A stretch of DNA of 64,000 nt. Origin: Bradyrhizobium elkanii WSM2783 (GTDB lineage Bacteria > Pseudomonadota > Alphaproteobacteria > Rhizobiales > Xanthobacteraceae). A model generated the notes under the pieces. That model had not been told where the DNA came from. It saw only the letters and a program-made list of their open reading frames with translations, and did no database searches. The position numbers and the translations under genes are program-made. Where the stretch lies: the NCBI RefSeq assembly GCF_000472865.1, contig NZ_AXAP01000001.1, positions 243,461 to 307,460 of the forward strand. Reading direction: 5' to 3'. Within the stretch, counting starts at the first letter, position 1. Each line of letters begins with the position of its first letter. Shown here piece by piece: positions 35,269-44,069 of this stretch.

Positions 35269-36301
35269 TGTTGAAATGCTCGAGCTCTTCAAGGCCGAGC
35301 TGGCACTCTGCAAGGTGAAGAAGGGCGAAGTCGTTGCGGTCCTGAGCGGCGGCGAGGATCAGCAGGAATACGCCCAGGCCTTCATGCTGGCCGCGCAGAG
35401 CCTGGGCGCAACGACCTTTCATCTCAACGTGCCCAAATACGGCCAGGGCAAGGTCGCGGGCTTGCAGGGCCGGCACGCGCTCACGGGCAACCAGCCGGCG
35501 ATCGATACGCTCAAGCGCGTCGATATGGTGATCGATCTCCTGGGGTTGCTGTTCTCTCGTGAGCAGCTCGAAATTCAGGAAGCGGGCACGCGCATCTTGC
35601 GCGTGATGGAGCCATTCCACATCCTCAAGAAGATGTTCCCGACTGAAGATCTGCGCCGGCGAACGGAGCTCTCTCGAACCCTCCTGCAGTCGGCCCGCAA
35701 AATGCGGATCACGTCGCCGGGCGGAACGGACGTAACTTATGGACTGAAGCAATACCCGGTCATTTCCGAATACGGATACACGGATGAGCCTGGGCGCTGG
35801 GATCACTTCCCGTCAGGCTTTGCCTTCACTCAGGCGACCGACGGCGAGGTCAACGGCACGGTGGTGCTGATGCCCGGTGATATCCTCTGCGCGTTCAAGC
35901 GTTACATCCAGTCGCCGGTCACGCTGACCATCAAGGACGGCTATATCGTCGACCTCAAGGGCGAAGGCACCGACGCGCTGCTCATCAAGAATTATATCGA
36001 CAGCTTCGGCGATCCGCGCGGCTGGGCGATCTCGCATATCGGCTGGGGGTCGAACGAGCGTGCCGCCTGGCACCACATCGCGGCTTCCCAGGAGCTGTCG
36101 TCGGAGCACATCATGAATGCGCTCTCCTTCTACGGAAACGTCCTGTTCTCGACGGGGCCGAACACGGAGCTCGGCGGTACGAATGACACGCCGTGTCATT
36201 TGGACATCCCGCTTCGCGGCTGCAGCCTGTGGCTCGACGATATCCACATCCTCGACAAGGGCGAGTTTGCTTATCCGGAGCTGAGGGCGCCGGGCCGCTA
36301 G
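35249..36301 (+). CDS. nicX: 2,5-Dihydroxypyridine 5,6-dioxygenase
   Basis: The product is about 350 residues. The ATG at 35249 follows AGGAG with a ten-base spacer; an in-frame GTG at 35243 is too close to it. NicX-type features: VVAVLSGGEDQQEYAQAFML, DMVIDLLGLLFSREQLEIQ, ISHIGWGSNERAAWHHIA and NDTPCHLDIPLRGCSLWLD, where the His and the His-x-Asp pair match the iron-ligand pattern of this aminopeptidase-like dioxygenase family. It cleaves the pyridine ring to N-formylmaleamate. This is the most diagnostic enzyme of the cluster. Confidence 0.85.
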   Translation: MSRQIVDVEMLELFKAELALCKVKKGEVVAVLSGGEDQQEYAQAFMLAAQSLGATTFHLNVPKYGQGKVAGLQGRHALTGNQPAIDTLKRVDMVIDLLGLLFSREQLEIQEAGTRILRVMEPFHILKKMFPTEDLRRRTELSRTLLQSARKMRITSPGGTDVTYGLKQYPVISEYGYTDEPGRWDHFPSGFAFTQATDGEVNGTVVLMPGDILCAFKRYIQSPVTLTIKDGYIVDLKGEGTDALLIKNYIDSFGDPRGWAISHIGWGSNERAAWHHIAASQELSSEHIMNALSFYGNVLFSTGPNTELGGTNDTPCHLDIPLRGCSLWLDDIHILDKGEFAYPELRAPGR

Positions 36302-36326
36302 GCCCTGCACATCAAGCACGCAACCC

Positions 36327-36406
36327 GGAGTCGCGAATGCGACTCCGAATGATACCGGAGCCGCGTTCGCGACTCCCAACGATGCCAAAGTCGCATTTCG
36401 ACTCTC
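36327..36406 (+). repeat. Three tandem 30-bp palindromic units
   Basis: Three copies start exactly 30 bases apart at 36327, 36357 and 36387. Unit 1 is a perfect palindrome, GGAGTCGC-GAAT-GCGACTCC. Unit 2 reads GGAGCCGCGTTCGCGACTCC. Unit 3 (AAAGTCGCATTTCGACTCTC) has decayed further. The array begins 26 bases after the nicX stop and ends 65 bases before the MFS start, so it would form serial hairpins in a nicX-MFS transcript; a stability, attenuation or REP-type role is possible. Confidence 0.8.
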
Positions 36407-36470
36407 AAAGACGCGGCAAGCGTCTCGGGCACGTCTATCGACTTCAATCCTCCAACAGGAAACGCGTCAC

Positions 36471-37820
36471 ATGTCGGCAACCATCTCGAGTTCGGAAGAC
36501 TACACGCCGGGGCAACGGTATTCGATTATGATCTCAGCGATGCTGGGCTACATACTCGATTTCTACGACGTTCTGATATTTCCGTTCCTCTTGCCTGCGA
36601 TTCAGCGATCGATGTCGTTATCGTTGACCGAGGTCGGTTCGCTGCAAGCTCTCACATTGTTCGGATCGGCCATCGGCGGAGCGCTATTCGGCGTCATCGG
36701 TGATCGACTTGGCCGAAAGACCTCGCTTCAACTCACAACCGCATTGTTTTCGGTTGCCGCGATCGTTTCGGCGTTCGCATGGAATTACTGGTCCCTTGCC
36801 GTGCTACGGTTCATCACCGGCATTGGTCTTGGCGGCGAGTACGGCGTCGGCATGGTGCTCTTCAACGAGGCCTGGAAGAAGAACAGCCGCGGTTTTGGTG
36901 CGGCTGCCCTTCAAGGCTGTGCTGTGATCGCGTCATCCACAGCTTCAATCGTTGGCATCTGGCTGATTGCGACGTTTAGCGACGAGTGGAGCTGGCGCAT
37001 CGGCCTGCTGAGTGGCGGCGTACCCATCCTGCTGATTATCTTCATTCGCTTCTTCATGCCTGAATCCAAGATCTGGCTGGAGTATGAGGCGCAACGCAAG
37101 GCCGGCCGGGCTACTGCAGAAGCTCGTACACTTCCTCTTGCGGATCTATTCCGCAACGGGCTGGCACGGCAGACCGTCATCGCCTTCGTATGGCTGATGA
37201 GCTACATGCTCTGCTACTATAGCGTCGTCTCCTTTATTCCGACGCTGCTGCTGCGGGATATGCATACGCCGGGTGATGTTGTTCGCACGACGGCAGTTCT
37301 GCTCTCCGTGGTCAGCGGCATTTGCTATCTCGCGAACGGCTTTTTCAACGACAGGGCTGGCCGCCGCTTCGGAGCGCTTGTGCCCGCGCTGTTTTGGGTC
37401 GGGTCTCTGGTCGGTATGGCCGTCTGGGGCAGCCAGCTCTACGCCGGATCGAAGACTGAATGGCCGATGTTCTGGCTCTACATCGGCTTCGGCATGGGCA
37501 ATGTGGCGCTGGGCGTGACCGGTGTCTGGATATCCGAGCTCTATCCGGTCAACCTGCGTGCGACGGCGGTGTCGACGTTCTATATGGGCGGTCGCGGGCT
37601 CGGCAGCATAGCGCCTGTGATTGTGCCTCTTGCGGCCGCTCACTTCGGTGGAAGCTTGCTCAACGGCATGGTTGCGGTGGCCCTTCCTGCTGCGACTGTG
37701 TTCATTATCGCCTCTCTTCTGCTTCCAGAGACCCTCGGTCGCGATTTGTCCGCGAAGGGCTTTAAGGTCGACATGGAAACGGAACCCACAATGAAGGCCG
37801 CTTCGGTGTCGGGTGTTTGA
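36471..37820 (+). CDS. MFS transporter of the nicotinate-type cluster
   Basis: The protein has 449 residues with about 12 membrane segments. The loop 2-3 motif GDRLGRKTSLQL, the N-terminal ILDFYDVLIFPFLLPAIQ and the mid RFITGIGLGGEYGVGMVLFNE fit the AAHS/metabolite-H+ symporter group that imports aromatic and nicotinate-like acids (NicT in Pseudomonas). It follows nicX after about 170 bases that include the palindromic array. Import of the pathway substrate is likely; export of a product cannot be excluded. Confidence 0.82.
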   Translation: MSATISSSEDYTPGQRYSIMISAMLGYILDFYDVLIFPFLLPAIQRSMSLSLTEVGSLQALTLFGSAIGGALFGVIGDRLGRKTSLQLTTALFSVAAIVSAFAWNYWSLAVLRFITGIGLGGEYGVGMVLFNEAWKKNSRGFGAAALQGCAVIASSTASIVGIWLIATFSDEWSWRIGLLSGGVPILLIIFIRFFMPESKIWLEYEAQRKAGRATAEARTLPLADLFRNGLARQTVIAFVWLMSYMLCYYSVVSFIPTLLLRDMHTPGDVVRTTAVLLSVVSGICYLANGFFNDRAGRRFGALVPALFWVGSLVGMAVWGSQLYAGSKTEWPMFWLYIGFGMGNVALGVTGVWISELYPVNLRATAVSTFYMGGRGLGSIAPVIVPLAAAHFGGSLLNGMVAVALPAATVFIIASLLLPETLGRDLSAKGFKVDMETEPTMKAASVSGV

Positions 37821-37949
37821 CCCTGGTGGAGGGACGCTTGACCGGCGAGATAGGCGTTGTCGACCCGCTTGTCTCGTCGATGCATGCGGCGGAACTCATG
37901 CACACCCGCTGACGGGACGGCACAGCGCTTTCAAAATCGCCAGGCACTG

Positions 37950-37995
37950 CTTGCAAGTTTTGCGCTTGCGAACAAGTTTTGTGCTTGTACACAAG
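37950..37995. promoter_or_regulatory. Candidate operator cluster upstream of tctCBA
   Basis: The 318 bases between the MFS stop and tctC hold CTTGCAAG (37950-37957), CTTG-CGAA-CAAG (37965-37976) and CTTG-TACA-CAAG (37984-37995). The last two have perfect four-base arms and centres 19 bases apart, exactly as in the pair at 28180-28210. I take them as a shared operator candidate for the cluster regulator. The rest of the gap shows nothing further. Confidence 0.5.
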
Positions 37996-38138
37996 TAATG
38001 ATCAAAATATCGTTACACTCGCTGATCTTGGGTCAACGGCTCCTGGATAAGGGCGAACTTGCGCGTCCAGAGTTGAGCGCGCGCTTGGTCGATAGCCGGC
38101 CTTAGATCATTCGTCGGACAATTCGAGGATCACTCAAG

Positions 38139-39095
38139 ATGCGCATGTTAGTTGTAATGACCATCGCTGCCAGTCTTTCCCCTGCCGGGTCTCTCGCGCA
38201 AGCTGCCGACGACCCGTTTCCCACGAAGCCGGTCACCCTGACTGTCAATTACGGCGCTGGCGGCGGATCGGACGCGATTGCCCGCGCGCTCGGACGAGCA
38301 CTTGAAAAGCCGCTCAAGCAACCGGTTGCGATTGAGAACATTGCCGGGGGAGCCGGAACGCGCGGTGTCACCGCCGTGGTCACGGCCGAGCCGGACGGAT
38401 ACCAGATCGGTGTCGCAACGAACAGTCCGATGACGATCGCCGTGCATACGGTCAAGGGATTGTCCTGGGGAAACCCCAGCACGTACGATATTCTGGGCGG
38501 CATTGGCATCGTCTACAACACCATCTGCATTCAGGCGGACTCGCCGTTGAAGACGCTGGATGACGTGGTGAAGTACGCGAAGGAGAACCCCGGGAAGCTG
38601 AAGGTCGCCAGCATTGCGGGCGGAATCAACCAGTACACTTGGGACGCTTTCGCCAAGAAGGCGAACATCAACGTGAGGTTCGTCCCCTATAGCGGCGATG
38701 CGGACGGCGTTGCCTCCTTCCTCGGAAAGAACACCGAACTTGCGGCGCTCACCTGGCCGGGGCTGAAGGCCCAGGTCGAAGTCGGAAAAGCGCGTCCGCT
38801 GGCGGTGTTCGGTCCCGAGCGGATGAGCTCGAACCCGGATGTCCCGACGTTCAAGGAACTGGGCTACGACGTCGTCACGACCAGCGACTACGTGGTCTAT
38901 GCTCCGAAGGGAATTCCTGAGGCCAAACGTCGCGTTCTCGTCGAGGCCGTGAAGCAGGCCGTGTCCGATCCCGACTTTATGCGGGTGCTCACCGCTCAGA
39001 ACATTCAGGTGCAATTCACCGATGGCGAGAAGATGACCCGTCAGTTCACGGAGATATTCAACGCCACGGCTCCATCGACTCCGAGCGGAAAGTAG
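38139..39095 (+). CDS. Tripartite tricarboxylate transporter substrate-binding protein (TctC/Bug family)
   Basis: The protein has 318 residues with a signal peptide ending near LAQAADDPFP. Bug-family markers: PFPTKPVTLTVNYGAGGGSD, AIENIAGGAGTRGVTAV, the middle VAGAGINQ-like SIAGGINQYTWDAFAK, and TFKELGYDVVTTSDYVVYAP. It binds the substrate in the periplasm for TctA/TctB. It lies downstream of the paired dyads, so it may be induced together with the hydroxylase operon. The ligand may be nicotinate or a related pyridine acid; unproven. Confidence 0.88.
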   Translation: MRMLVVMTIAASLSPAGSLAQAADDPFPTKPVTLTVNYGAGGGSDAIARALGRALEKPLKQPVAIENIAGGAGTRGVTAVVTAEPDGYQIGVATNSPMTIAVHTVKGLSWGNPSTYDILGGIGIVYNTICIQADSPLKTLDDVVKYAKENPGKLKVASIAGGINQYTWDAFAKKANINVRFVPYSGDADGVASFLGKNTELAALTWPGLKAQVEVGKARPLAVFGPERMSSNPDVPTFKELGYDVVTTSDYVVYAPKGIPEAKRRVLVEAVKQAVSDPDFMRVLTAQNIQVQFTDGEKMTRQFTEIFNATAPSTPSGK

Positions 39096-39102
39096 GCCGC
39101 AG

Positions 39103-39621
39103 ATGGACCAGGCGATAGTCATGAAGACCGAGGCTTCGACAGCGGCCAATGCTCCGGCATCGACCACCGGAATCAGGCTCACATCGCTCATCCTGACGGT
39201 CGCGGGACTGTTCTATCTTTATCAGGCCATCGAACTGCCGATGGGCGACCCACCGGGAACGGGCGTCGGCGCCGTACCCGTCCTGGTGGCGGTCTGCTGG
39301 GTGCTATTCGGCGCATTGGTGACGGTTCGTAACCGCGGCGTATCTGCTGATCTCGGTCCCTGGCCCCGGGGCAGCGCGGCGCTGCGCGTCGGGGTCGCCT
39401 TTTTCCTTTGCGTGATGTTCATCGTCGGGCTGCCCTTCTTTGGGATTTTCCTGACGACCGGGATCTTCCTCCTGTTGATGGGACGTCTTGCCGGCGCACC
39501 ATGGACGAGTGCCGTCGTTCTCAGCGCGGCAACACCTGTTGCGTTCTGGATTGTCTTCTCATTGGGCTTGAAGGTATCGCTGCCGTTCGGCTCCCTTCTC
39601 ACTGTCATTTTCAGGGGCTGA
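39103..39621 (+). CDS. Tripartite tricarboxylate transporter small membrane subunit, TctB family
   Basis: The protein has 172 residues with four hydrophobic segments (LTSLILTVAGLFYLYQAIEL, VPVLVAVCWVLFGALVTV, VGVAFFLCVMFIVGLPFFGI and the end). The PMGDPPGTGVGAVPVLVA stretch corresponds to the family pattern of DUF1468. It is eight bases after tctC and two before tctA. It forms the membrane complex with TctA. Confidence 0.85.
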   Translation: MDQAIVMKTEASTAANAPASTTGIRLTSLILTVAGLFYLYQAIELPMGDPPGTGVGAVPVLVAVCWVLFGALVTVRNRGVSADLGPWPRGSAALRVGVAFFLCVMFIVGLPFFGIFLTTGIFLLLMGRLAGAPWTSAVVLSAATPVAFWIVFSLGLKVSLPFGSLLTVIFRG

Positions 39622-39623
39622 CC

Positions 39624-41132
39624 ATGGATCTGCTCGGTAACATGCTTGGCGGCTTCGCCGTGGCTCTCCAGCCCGTGAACATTGCGGCCGCACTGCTCGG
39701 GGCGCTTGTGGGCACCGCCACCGGCGTTCTGCCAGGTCTCGGCGTGCTGGGTGCGATGGCAATCCTGATGCCGATCACGATCCATTTTTCCGCAGTGACC
39801 GGTCTGATCATGTTGGCCGGGATTTACTACGGTGCCATGTACGGCGGATCGACCACGGCGATCCTCCTCAGAATCCCAGGCGAAAGCGGATCTATTGTCA
39901 CGACGATCGACGGTTACGAGTTCGCGAGAAAGGGACGAGCCGGCGCTGCCTTGATGATTTGCGCCGTGGGATCGTTCATCGCCGGAACGATCAGCATTGT
40001 CGGGCTCAGCCTGTTCACCACGCTGCTAGCCGACGTTGCGCTGCGCTTCTCGTCTCCGGAGTTCTGCCTTCTGGCGCTGTTGGGCGGTTTGACGCTGGTG
40101 CGCATCACTGGAAACGATCCAGCCCAGAACATGGTCATGCTTTTGATCGGCATGGCTCTGGCGACGATCGGCGTCGATGCCGTCAGTGGGGACACGCGCT
40201 TTACATTCAACACGAGTACGTTGGCATTGGGCTTTGATCTCGTACCGGTCGCACTGGGCCTGTACGGACTGAGCGAGCTGTTCCACGTCCTCGCCTCGAA
40301 CGAAGGATTTCCGCGTGCCACCACCGTGCGTTTGCGGGAAATGATCCCGACGCGCCGCGAGTGGTCGCGTGCATGGCCAGCCATCGTGCGAGGGTCGGGC
40401 ATCGGCTTTCTTATCGGACTGTTGCCCGGCCCGGGCTCTCTCACATCGACCTTCGCCTCCTACGGAGTCGAAAAGGCCATCGCCCGAAAGCACCGGGACG
40501 AGTTTGGCAAGGGAGCGATCGAGGGCTTTGCCGGGCCGGAAGCGGCGAACAATGCGGTCGCAACCTCCGCGCTGGTGCCTGTTCTGAGTCTCGGGATTCC
40601 TTTCACGCCGAACGTGGCGTTGATGCTCGGGGCGCTTATCGTTCAAGGCATACAGCCCGGGCCGCTGCTGCTGTCCCAACACCCAAACGTCGTGTGGGGC
40701 CTCCTCGCGTCCATGTATATCGGAAATGTGGCGTTGCTCGCCCTGAATTTGCCGCTGGTCGGGATGTGGGTCCGGCTGCTGCGCGTTCCGCAATACACAT
40801 TGATCGCCTTCATTTTCGCCGTCAGCTTCATCGGCGTCTACACGATGCGAAACAGCTACTGGGACCTTTGCGTTCTGGTCGGCTTCGGAGTCGTCGGGTC
40901 GGTTTTGCGCCAGATCGGTTTTGATCTCGCCCCGATGATTCTCGGCTTAGTGATCGGACCGATCTTCGAGAAGGCGTTGCGCGAAACGCTGTTCCTGAGC
41001 GGCGGGGATCTCACGATCTTTGTCACGCGGCCGATCAGCGCCGTGCTTTCGGCCCTTTGCGTAGTGGCAGTCGTCGGTCCCACCATTGCCGTGTGGATCA
41101 CGCGCGGGAACCGCCTTTCGCAGCAATCGTAA
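39624..41132 (+). CDS. Tripartite tricarboxylate transporter large membrane subunit, TctA family
   Basis: The ATG at 39624 gives about 502 residues and about 11 membrane segments. TctA patterns: GTATGVLPGLGVLGAMAILM, YYGAMYGGSTTAILLRIPGE, FLIGLLPGPGSLTSTFASYG and GPEAANNAVATSALVPVLSL. This is the permease that drives uptake, normally with a proton or sodium gradient. The three genes form a complete TctCBA set in compact order. Confidence 0.92.
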   Translation: MDLLGNMLGGFAVALQPVNIAAALLGALVGTATGVLPGLGVLGAMAILMPITIHFSAVTGLIMLAGIYYGAMYGGSTTAILLRIPGESGSIVTTIDGYEFARKGRAGAALMICAVGSFIAGTISIVGLSLFTTLLADVALRFSSPEFCLLALLGGLTLVRITGNDPAQNMVMLLIGMALATIGVDAVSGDTRFTFNTSTLALGFDLVPVALGLYGLSELFHVLASNEGFPRATTVRLREMIPTRREWSRAWPAIVRGSGIGFLIGLLPGPGSLTSTFASYGVEKAIARKHRDEFGKGAIEGFAGPEAANNAVATSALVPVLSLGIPFTPNVALMLGALIVQGIQPGPLLLSQHPNVVWGLLASMYIGNVALLALNLPLVGMWVRLLRVPQYTLIAFIFAVSFIGVYTMRNSYWDLCVLVGFGVVGSVLRQIGFDLAPMILGLVIGPIFEKALRETLFLSGGDLTIFVTRPISAVLSALCVVAVVGPTIAVWITRGNRLSQQS

Positions 41133-41504
41133 GGGATAGTTCGGCACCGCTTCGAATGCGGCGCAAGCCGCCAACCAAGCTTCTCTGACGCTCCGAAAGC
41201 GCAAATGGTCGTCCAACCACCATTGCGAGATCGGTGACGAGTCCAACGATTGCGTCGTGCCGAGTGATCCTTGTTGCGGCGCAGCGGCGGCGGGGCTCGG
41301 CGTCGGTTTTGTGGGGCCTTGGTCCTGTGACCGTGGTTTTCGCGGCGGGGTGGCTTCTCACGAACCGGCGTAGTGAAAGATTTCAGACATCTGAAGCGCG
41401 GTCTACTAGCCCCTGATGACGCGGCTCGCCTACCGATGCGTATGTTGAGACGCCATGGCTCGTGGCGAAAAACGAAGATGCATAGCGGGAGGAGTGAAGG
41501 GATC
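41133..41504. other. Intergenic stretch before the ligB-like gene
   Basis: This is about 370 bases. Minus-strand frames (for example 41098-41361) overlap the tctA end and have no ribosome site. A strong ribosome site (GGGAGGAG) sits just before the ligB-like ATG. No dyad matching CTTG-N4-CAAG is seen here. Confidence 0.4.
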
Positions 41505-42344
41505 ATGGCTAAGCTAGTTGGGGTCTATGCGGTGCCGCATACGCCCAGCTTCGTCGCCGAGGTTCAGCTCAATGGCGATCGCTCTGAGACGTCGCGCTTT
41601 TTTGGTCAGATCAAGCAGCATCTGGATCAGGCAAAGCCAGACGTCATCTTCACCGTCAACAATGATCACTTTAACACGTTCTTCTTTGATATTTGGCCAA
41701 CATTTGCGATCGGAATTGCCGAGACAACCTCAGGTCCCAACGATCAAACCCCTGGCATGCCGTGGTACGACCTTAAGGTCGAGGCGAACATGGCCCGATA
41801 CGTCTTGTCTCATCTGATTAAAGAGGGGTTCGACTTTACCTCATCAGTCGATTTCGAGATTGATCACGGCGCATTGGTGCCCTTGCACTTTCTGACGCCG
41901 GCAATGAACTTGCCGATCGTTCCTATCTTCATCAATTGCGTGGTTCCGCCCCTGCCAACCTCGAGGCGATGCTATGCATTAGGGCGCGCTATTGCAGCCG
42001 CCATCCGTACTTGGGATAGCGACGTTCGTGTTGCGATCGTCGCCAGTGGGTCACTCAGCCTCGAGATCGGAGGGCCGCGGGTTGATGTAGACAAGACGTT
42101 CGGCATTCCTGATCCGCCTTGGGCATCATGGGTGCTAGATCGGATCACGCGGTGTGAGCATGATGAACTGATAGCCCAGGCAACTGAGGCGAGAATGCTC
42201 GCAGCGGGTAATGTGGCGGGAGAGCTTCTCAGTTGGATTATTGCCCTGGGGATTGTAGGTGCAAGCCCTCCCCAAATCCTCATCAATCAACCTGCCCTTG
42301 GTAACGCATTTGCCGCTTGGAACACCAGGAGCGAGCGGCCATGA
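41505..42344 (+). CDS. LigB-like class III extradiol dioxygenase subunit, atypical active site
   Basis: The ATG at 41505 gives about 279 residues. Iron-ligand candidates are present: His in VYAVPHTPSF, His in FTVNNDHFNTFF and Glu in GNVAGELLSWIIALG. The middle carries FEIDHGALVPLHFL. In LigB the catalytic base lies in a G-x-S-H segment; here the equivalent is ASGSLSLEIGGPR with Leu in place of that His. Ring cleavage by the usual route may be impaired or altered. The neighbouring LigA-like gene overlaps the stop by four bases, as in two-subunit protocatechuate or gallate dioxygenases. Substrate unknown. Confidence 0.75.
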   Translation: MAKLVGVYAVPHTPSFVAEVQLNGDRSETSRFFGQIKQHLDQAKPDVIFTVNNDHFNTFFFDIWPTFAIGIAETTSGPNDQTPGMPWYDLKVEANMARYVLSHLIKEGFDFTSSVDFEIDHGALVPLHFLTPAMNLPIVPIFINCVVPPLPTSRRCYALGRAIAAAIRTWDSDVRVAIVASGSLSLEIGGPRVDVDKTFGIPDPPWASWVLDRITRCEHDELIAQATEARMLAAGNVAGELLSWIIALGIVGASPPQILINQPALGNAFAAWNTRSERP

Positions 42345-42607
42345 ACATCTATCTCATCCATACGCTCTGTCGCCGCGTCCTGCACGACAGGGAGTTCCGA
42401 AGGCAGATTCTCGAGAGCCCCGAGGCTGCCGTCTCATCTATGCCATTCAGCGACGAAGAGCGCGCTGCGCTATTGGCTGGTGATGTGGGGCGCCTGAATC
42501 GAGAGGGAGCCTCTGGCTTTCTTCTCCTCATACTCAGCCGCTTCGAGGTGTTCGGGTTGAAATTGCCGGTCTTTAACCGCCGCATGCGCACCGGAGCGCT
42601 GGACTGA
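42341..42607 (+). CDS. LigA-like small subunit of an extradiol dioxygenase
   Basis: The product is 88 residues from the ATG at 42341. It is all-helical, with YLIHTLCRRVLHDREFRRQI, LESPEAAVSSMPFSDEERAA and ALLAGDVGRLNREGASGFLL, which is the LigA alpha-subunit pattern. In LigAB this subunit covers the active site of the LigB barrel. The ATGA overlap with the previous gene supports co-translation and complex formation. Confidence 0.8.
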   Translation: MNIYLIHTLCRRVLHDREFRRQILESPEAAVSSMPFSDEERAALLAGDVGRLNREGASGFLLLILSRFEVFGLKLPVFNRRMRTGALD

Positions 42608-42749
42608 GCGCGCTTCCGGCCGACGTCAGCGTCGCGCCGAGCTCGTAACAGCAATAGACGACACAAGGACTGGGAGGGCAACTCCTCTCAGAACGATCAT
42701 CTGCGAGCAGTCACCAAGAGCTGCAGTGTCAAATCATAGGAGGGAATAC

Positions 42750-44036
42750 ATGCAGATAGAGCAACCGAATGAAATTGGGCCTGTCCAAAAGAGAGCGCTG
42801 CTTAGCAGCTTCATCGGATGGATGTTCGACGGTTTCGAAACGAGCACCCTGATTCTGGTTGGAGGAGCGGCGGTCCTGACGCTGTTGGACAGCCCGAAGC
42901 CGGATGAAGTGAGGTTGGCCGTTGGTGCGGCGCTTGGAAGTACACTTATGGGTTGGGCGGTCGGTGGAACGATCGGCAGCATCCTGGCCGACTACATCGG
43001 CCGGAGGAAGATGCTCATGATATCCATTGGGGGATACTGCGCGTTCACTGCCCTTACGGCTCTAAGCCATTCATTGACCGCTCTGATCGCCTTTCGGTTT
43101 CTCACCGGCATGTTCTTGGGATCCGAATGGAGCACGGGGACAGCACTGGTAGCCGAAACGTGGCCTGCCTCGGCGCGAGCAAAAGCACTAGGCATCATGC
43201 AATCGGGATACGGCTTCGGCTTCTTCCTTGCCGCGGGACTGTGGCTCTTTATCCAGCCCTACGGTGGCGCCGATGCATGGCGTTGGATGTTCCTGATTGG
43301 CGTATTGCCTGCATTTTTCCTGATCTACATCCGGAGAGAGGTCGGCGAATCGAAACTGTGGTTGGAGGCAGTCCACGGCTCTGCTGCGAGTAATGAAGCA
43401 AGTCATACCAAGCGTAGGTTCAGTCTCATTGAAATGTTCGACGATCGACGAGTTCTGACGCATTCGTTCGCGGCGCTTGTCATCGCCACTGTTACCGTCT
43501 CGGTATTCTACGGAATCTCGGCGCTCACCGGACCGTACATCGGTGCAATTGCCGCCAAGCAAGGCCTGACGGCGAGCTCATGGGCAAGCATCAGCGCGCT
43601 GGTGTACAACGGCGGTGCGATCATCGGATATGTGGCCGCCGGCTTTATTGCTGACGCGATCGGCCGAAAGCCATACATGCTGCTGATGTTTTTAGGCTCG
43701 ATCGCCTCTGGGTTGCTAATGTATCTCGCGCCCCAGAGTCTGCTGATCGCGCTCTGCTGCGTGTTCGTTCTTGGTGTTTTTACACTGGGCGTCTTTTCCT
43801 GGATGCCGATCTATCTGCCGGAGTTGTTCCAAACACGCATCCGTTCGACGGCATCCGGCGTCGTGTTCAATCTTGCACGGTTGGTCTCCTTCCCCTTGCC
43901 AATCCTGACAGCCTTCTTGTTCTCGACGCTCGGAGGTTATCAGGCCACCGTCTTGTCGCTCGTTTCTCTATACGTGCTCGCCATCGCGGCGTTGCTGTTG
44001 CTGCCCGAGACACGAGGCAAAGCTCTTCCCGCCTAA
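42750..44036 (+). CDS. MFS transporter, aromatic/metabolite-acid symporter type
   Basis: The ATG at 42750 has a strong ribosome site (AGGAGGGAATAC). It gives about 428 residues and 12 membrane segments. Markers: FIGWMFDGFETSTLILVG near the start, the loop ADYIGRRKMLMISIGG, and GMFLGSEWSTGTALVAETWP, typical of metabolite:H+ symporters that take up organic acids. It follows the LigA-like gene after 140 bases and precedes the SDR, so it likely serves the same unknown substrate. Confidence 0.85.
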   Translation: MQIEQPNEIGPVQKRALLSSFIGWMFDGFETSTLILVGGAAVLTLLDSPKPDEVRLAVGAALGSTLMGWAVGGTIGSILADYIGRRKMLMISIGGYCAFTALTALSHSLTALIAFRFLTGMFLGSEWSTGTALVAETWPASARAKALGIMQSGYGFGFFLAAGLWLFIQPYGGADAWRWMFLIGVLPAFFLIYIRREVGESKLWLEAVHGSAASNEASHTKRRFSLIEMFDDRRVLTHSFAALVIATVTVSVFYGISALTGPYIGAIAAKQGLTASSWASISALVYNGGAIIGYVAAGFIADAIGRKPYMLLMFLGSIASGLLMYLAPQSLLIALCCVFVLGVFTLGVFSWMPIYLPELFQTRIRSTASGVVFNLARLVSFPLPILTAFLFSTLGGYQATVLSLVSLYVLAIAALLLLPETRGKALPA

Positions 44037-44069
44037 CATCACATGCTGAACTGACATCAGGAGGATTTC

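Noticed and set aside
36327..36406. CRISPR array
   Set aside because: Only three units with no unique spacers of standard length; units are palindromes repeating every 30 bases and no cas genes are present.
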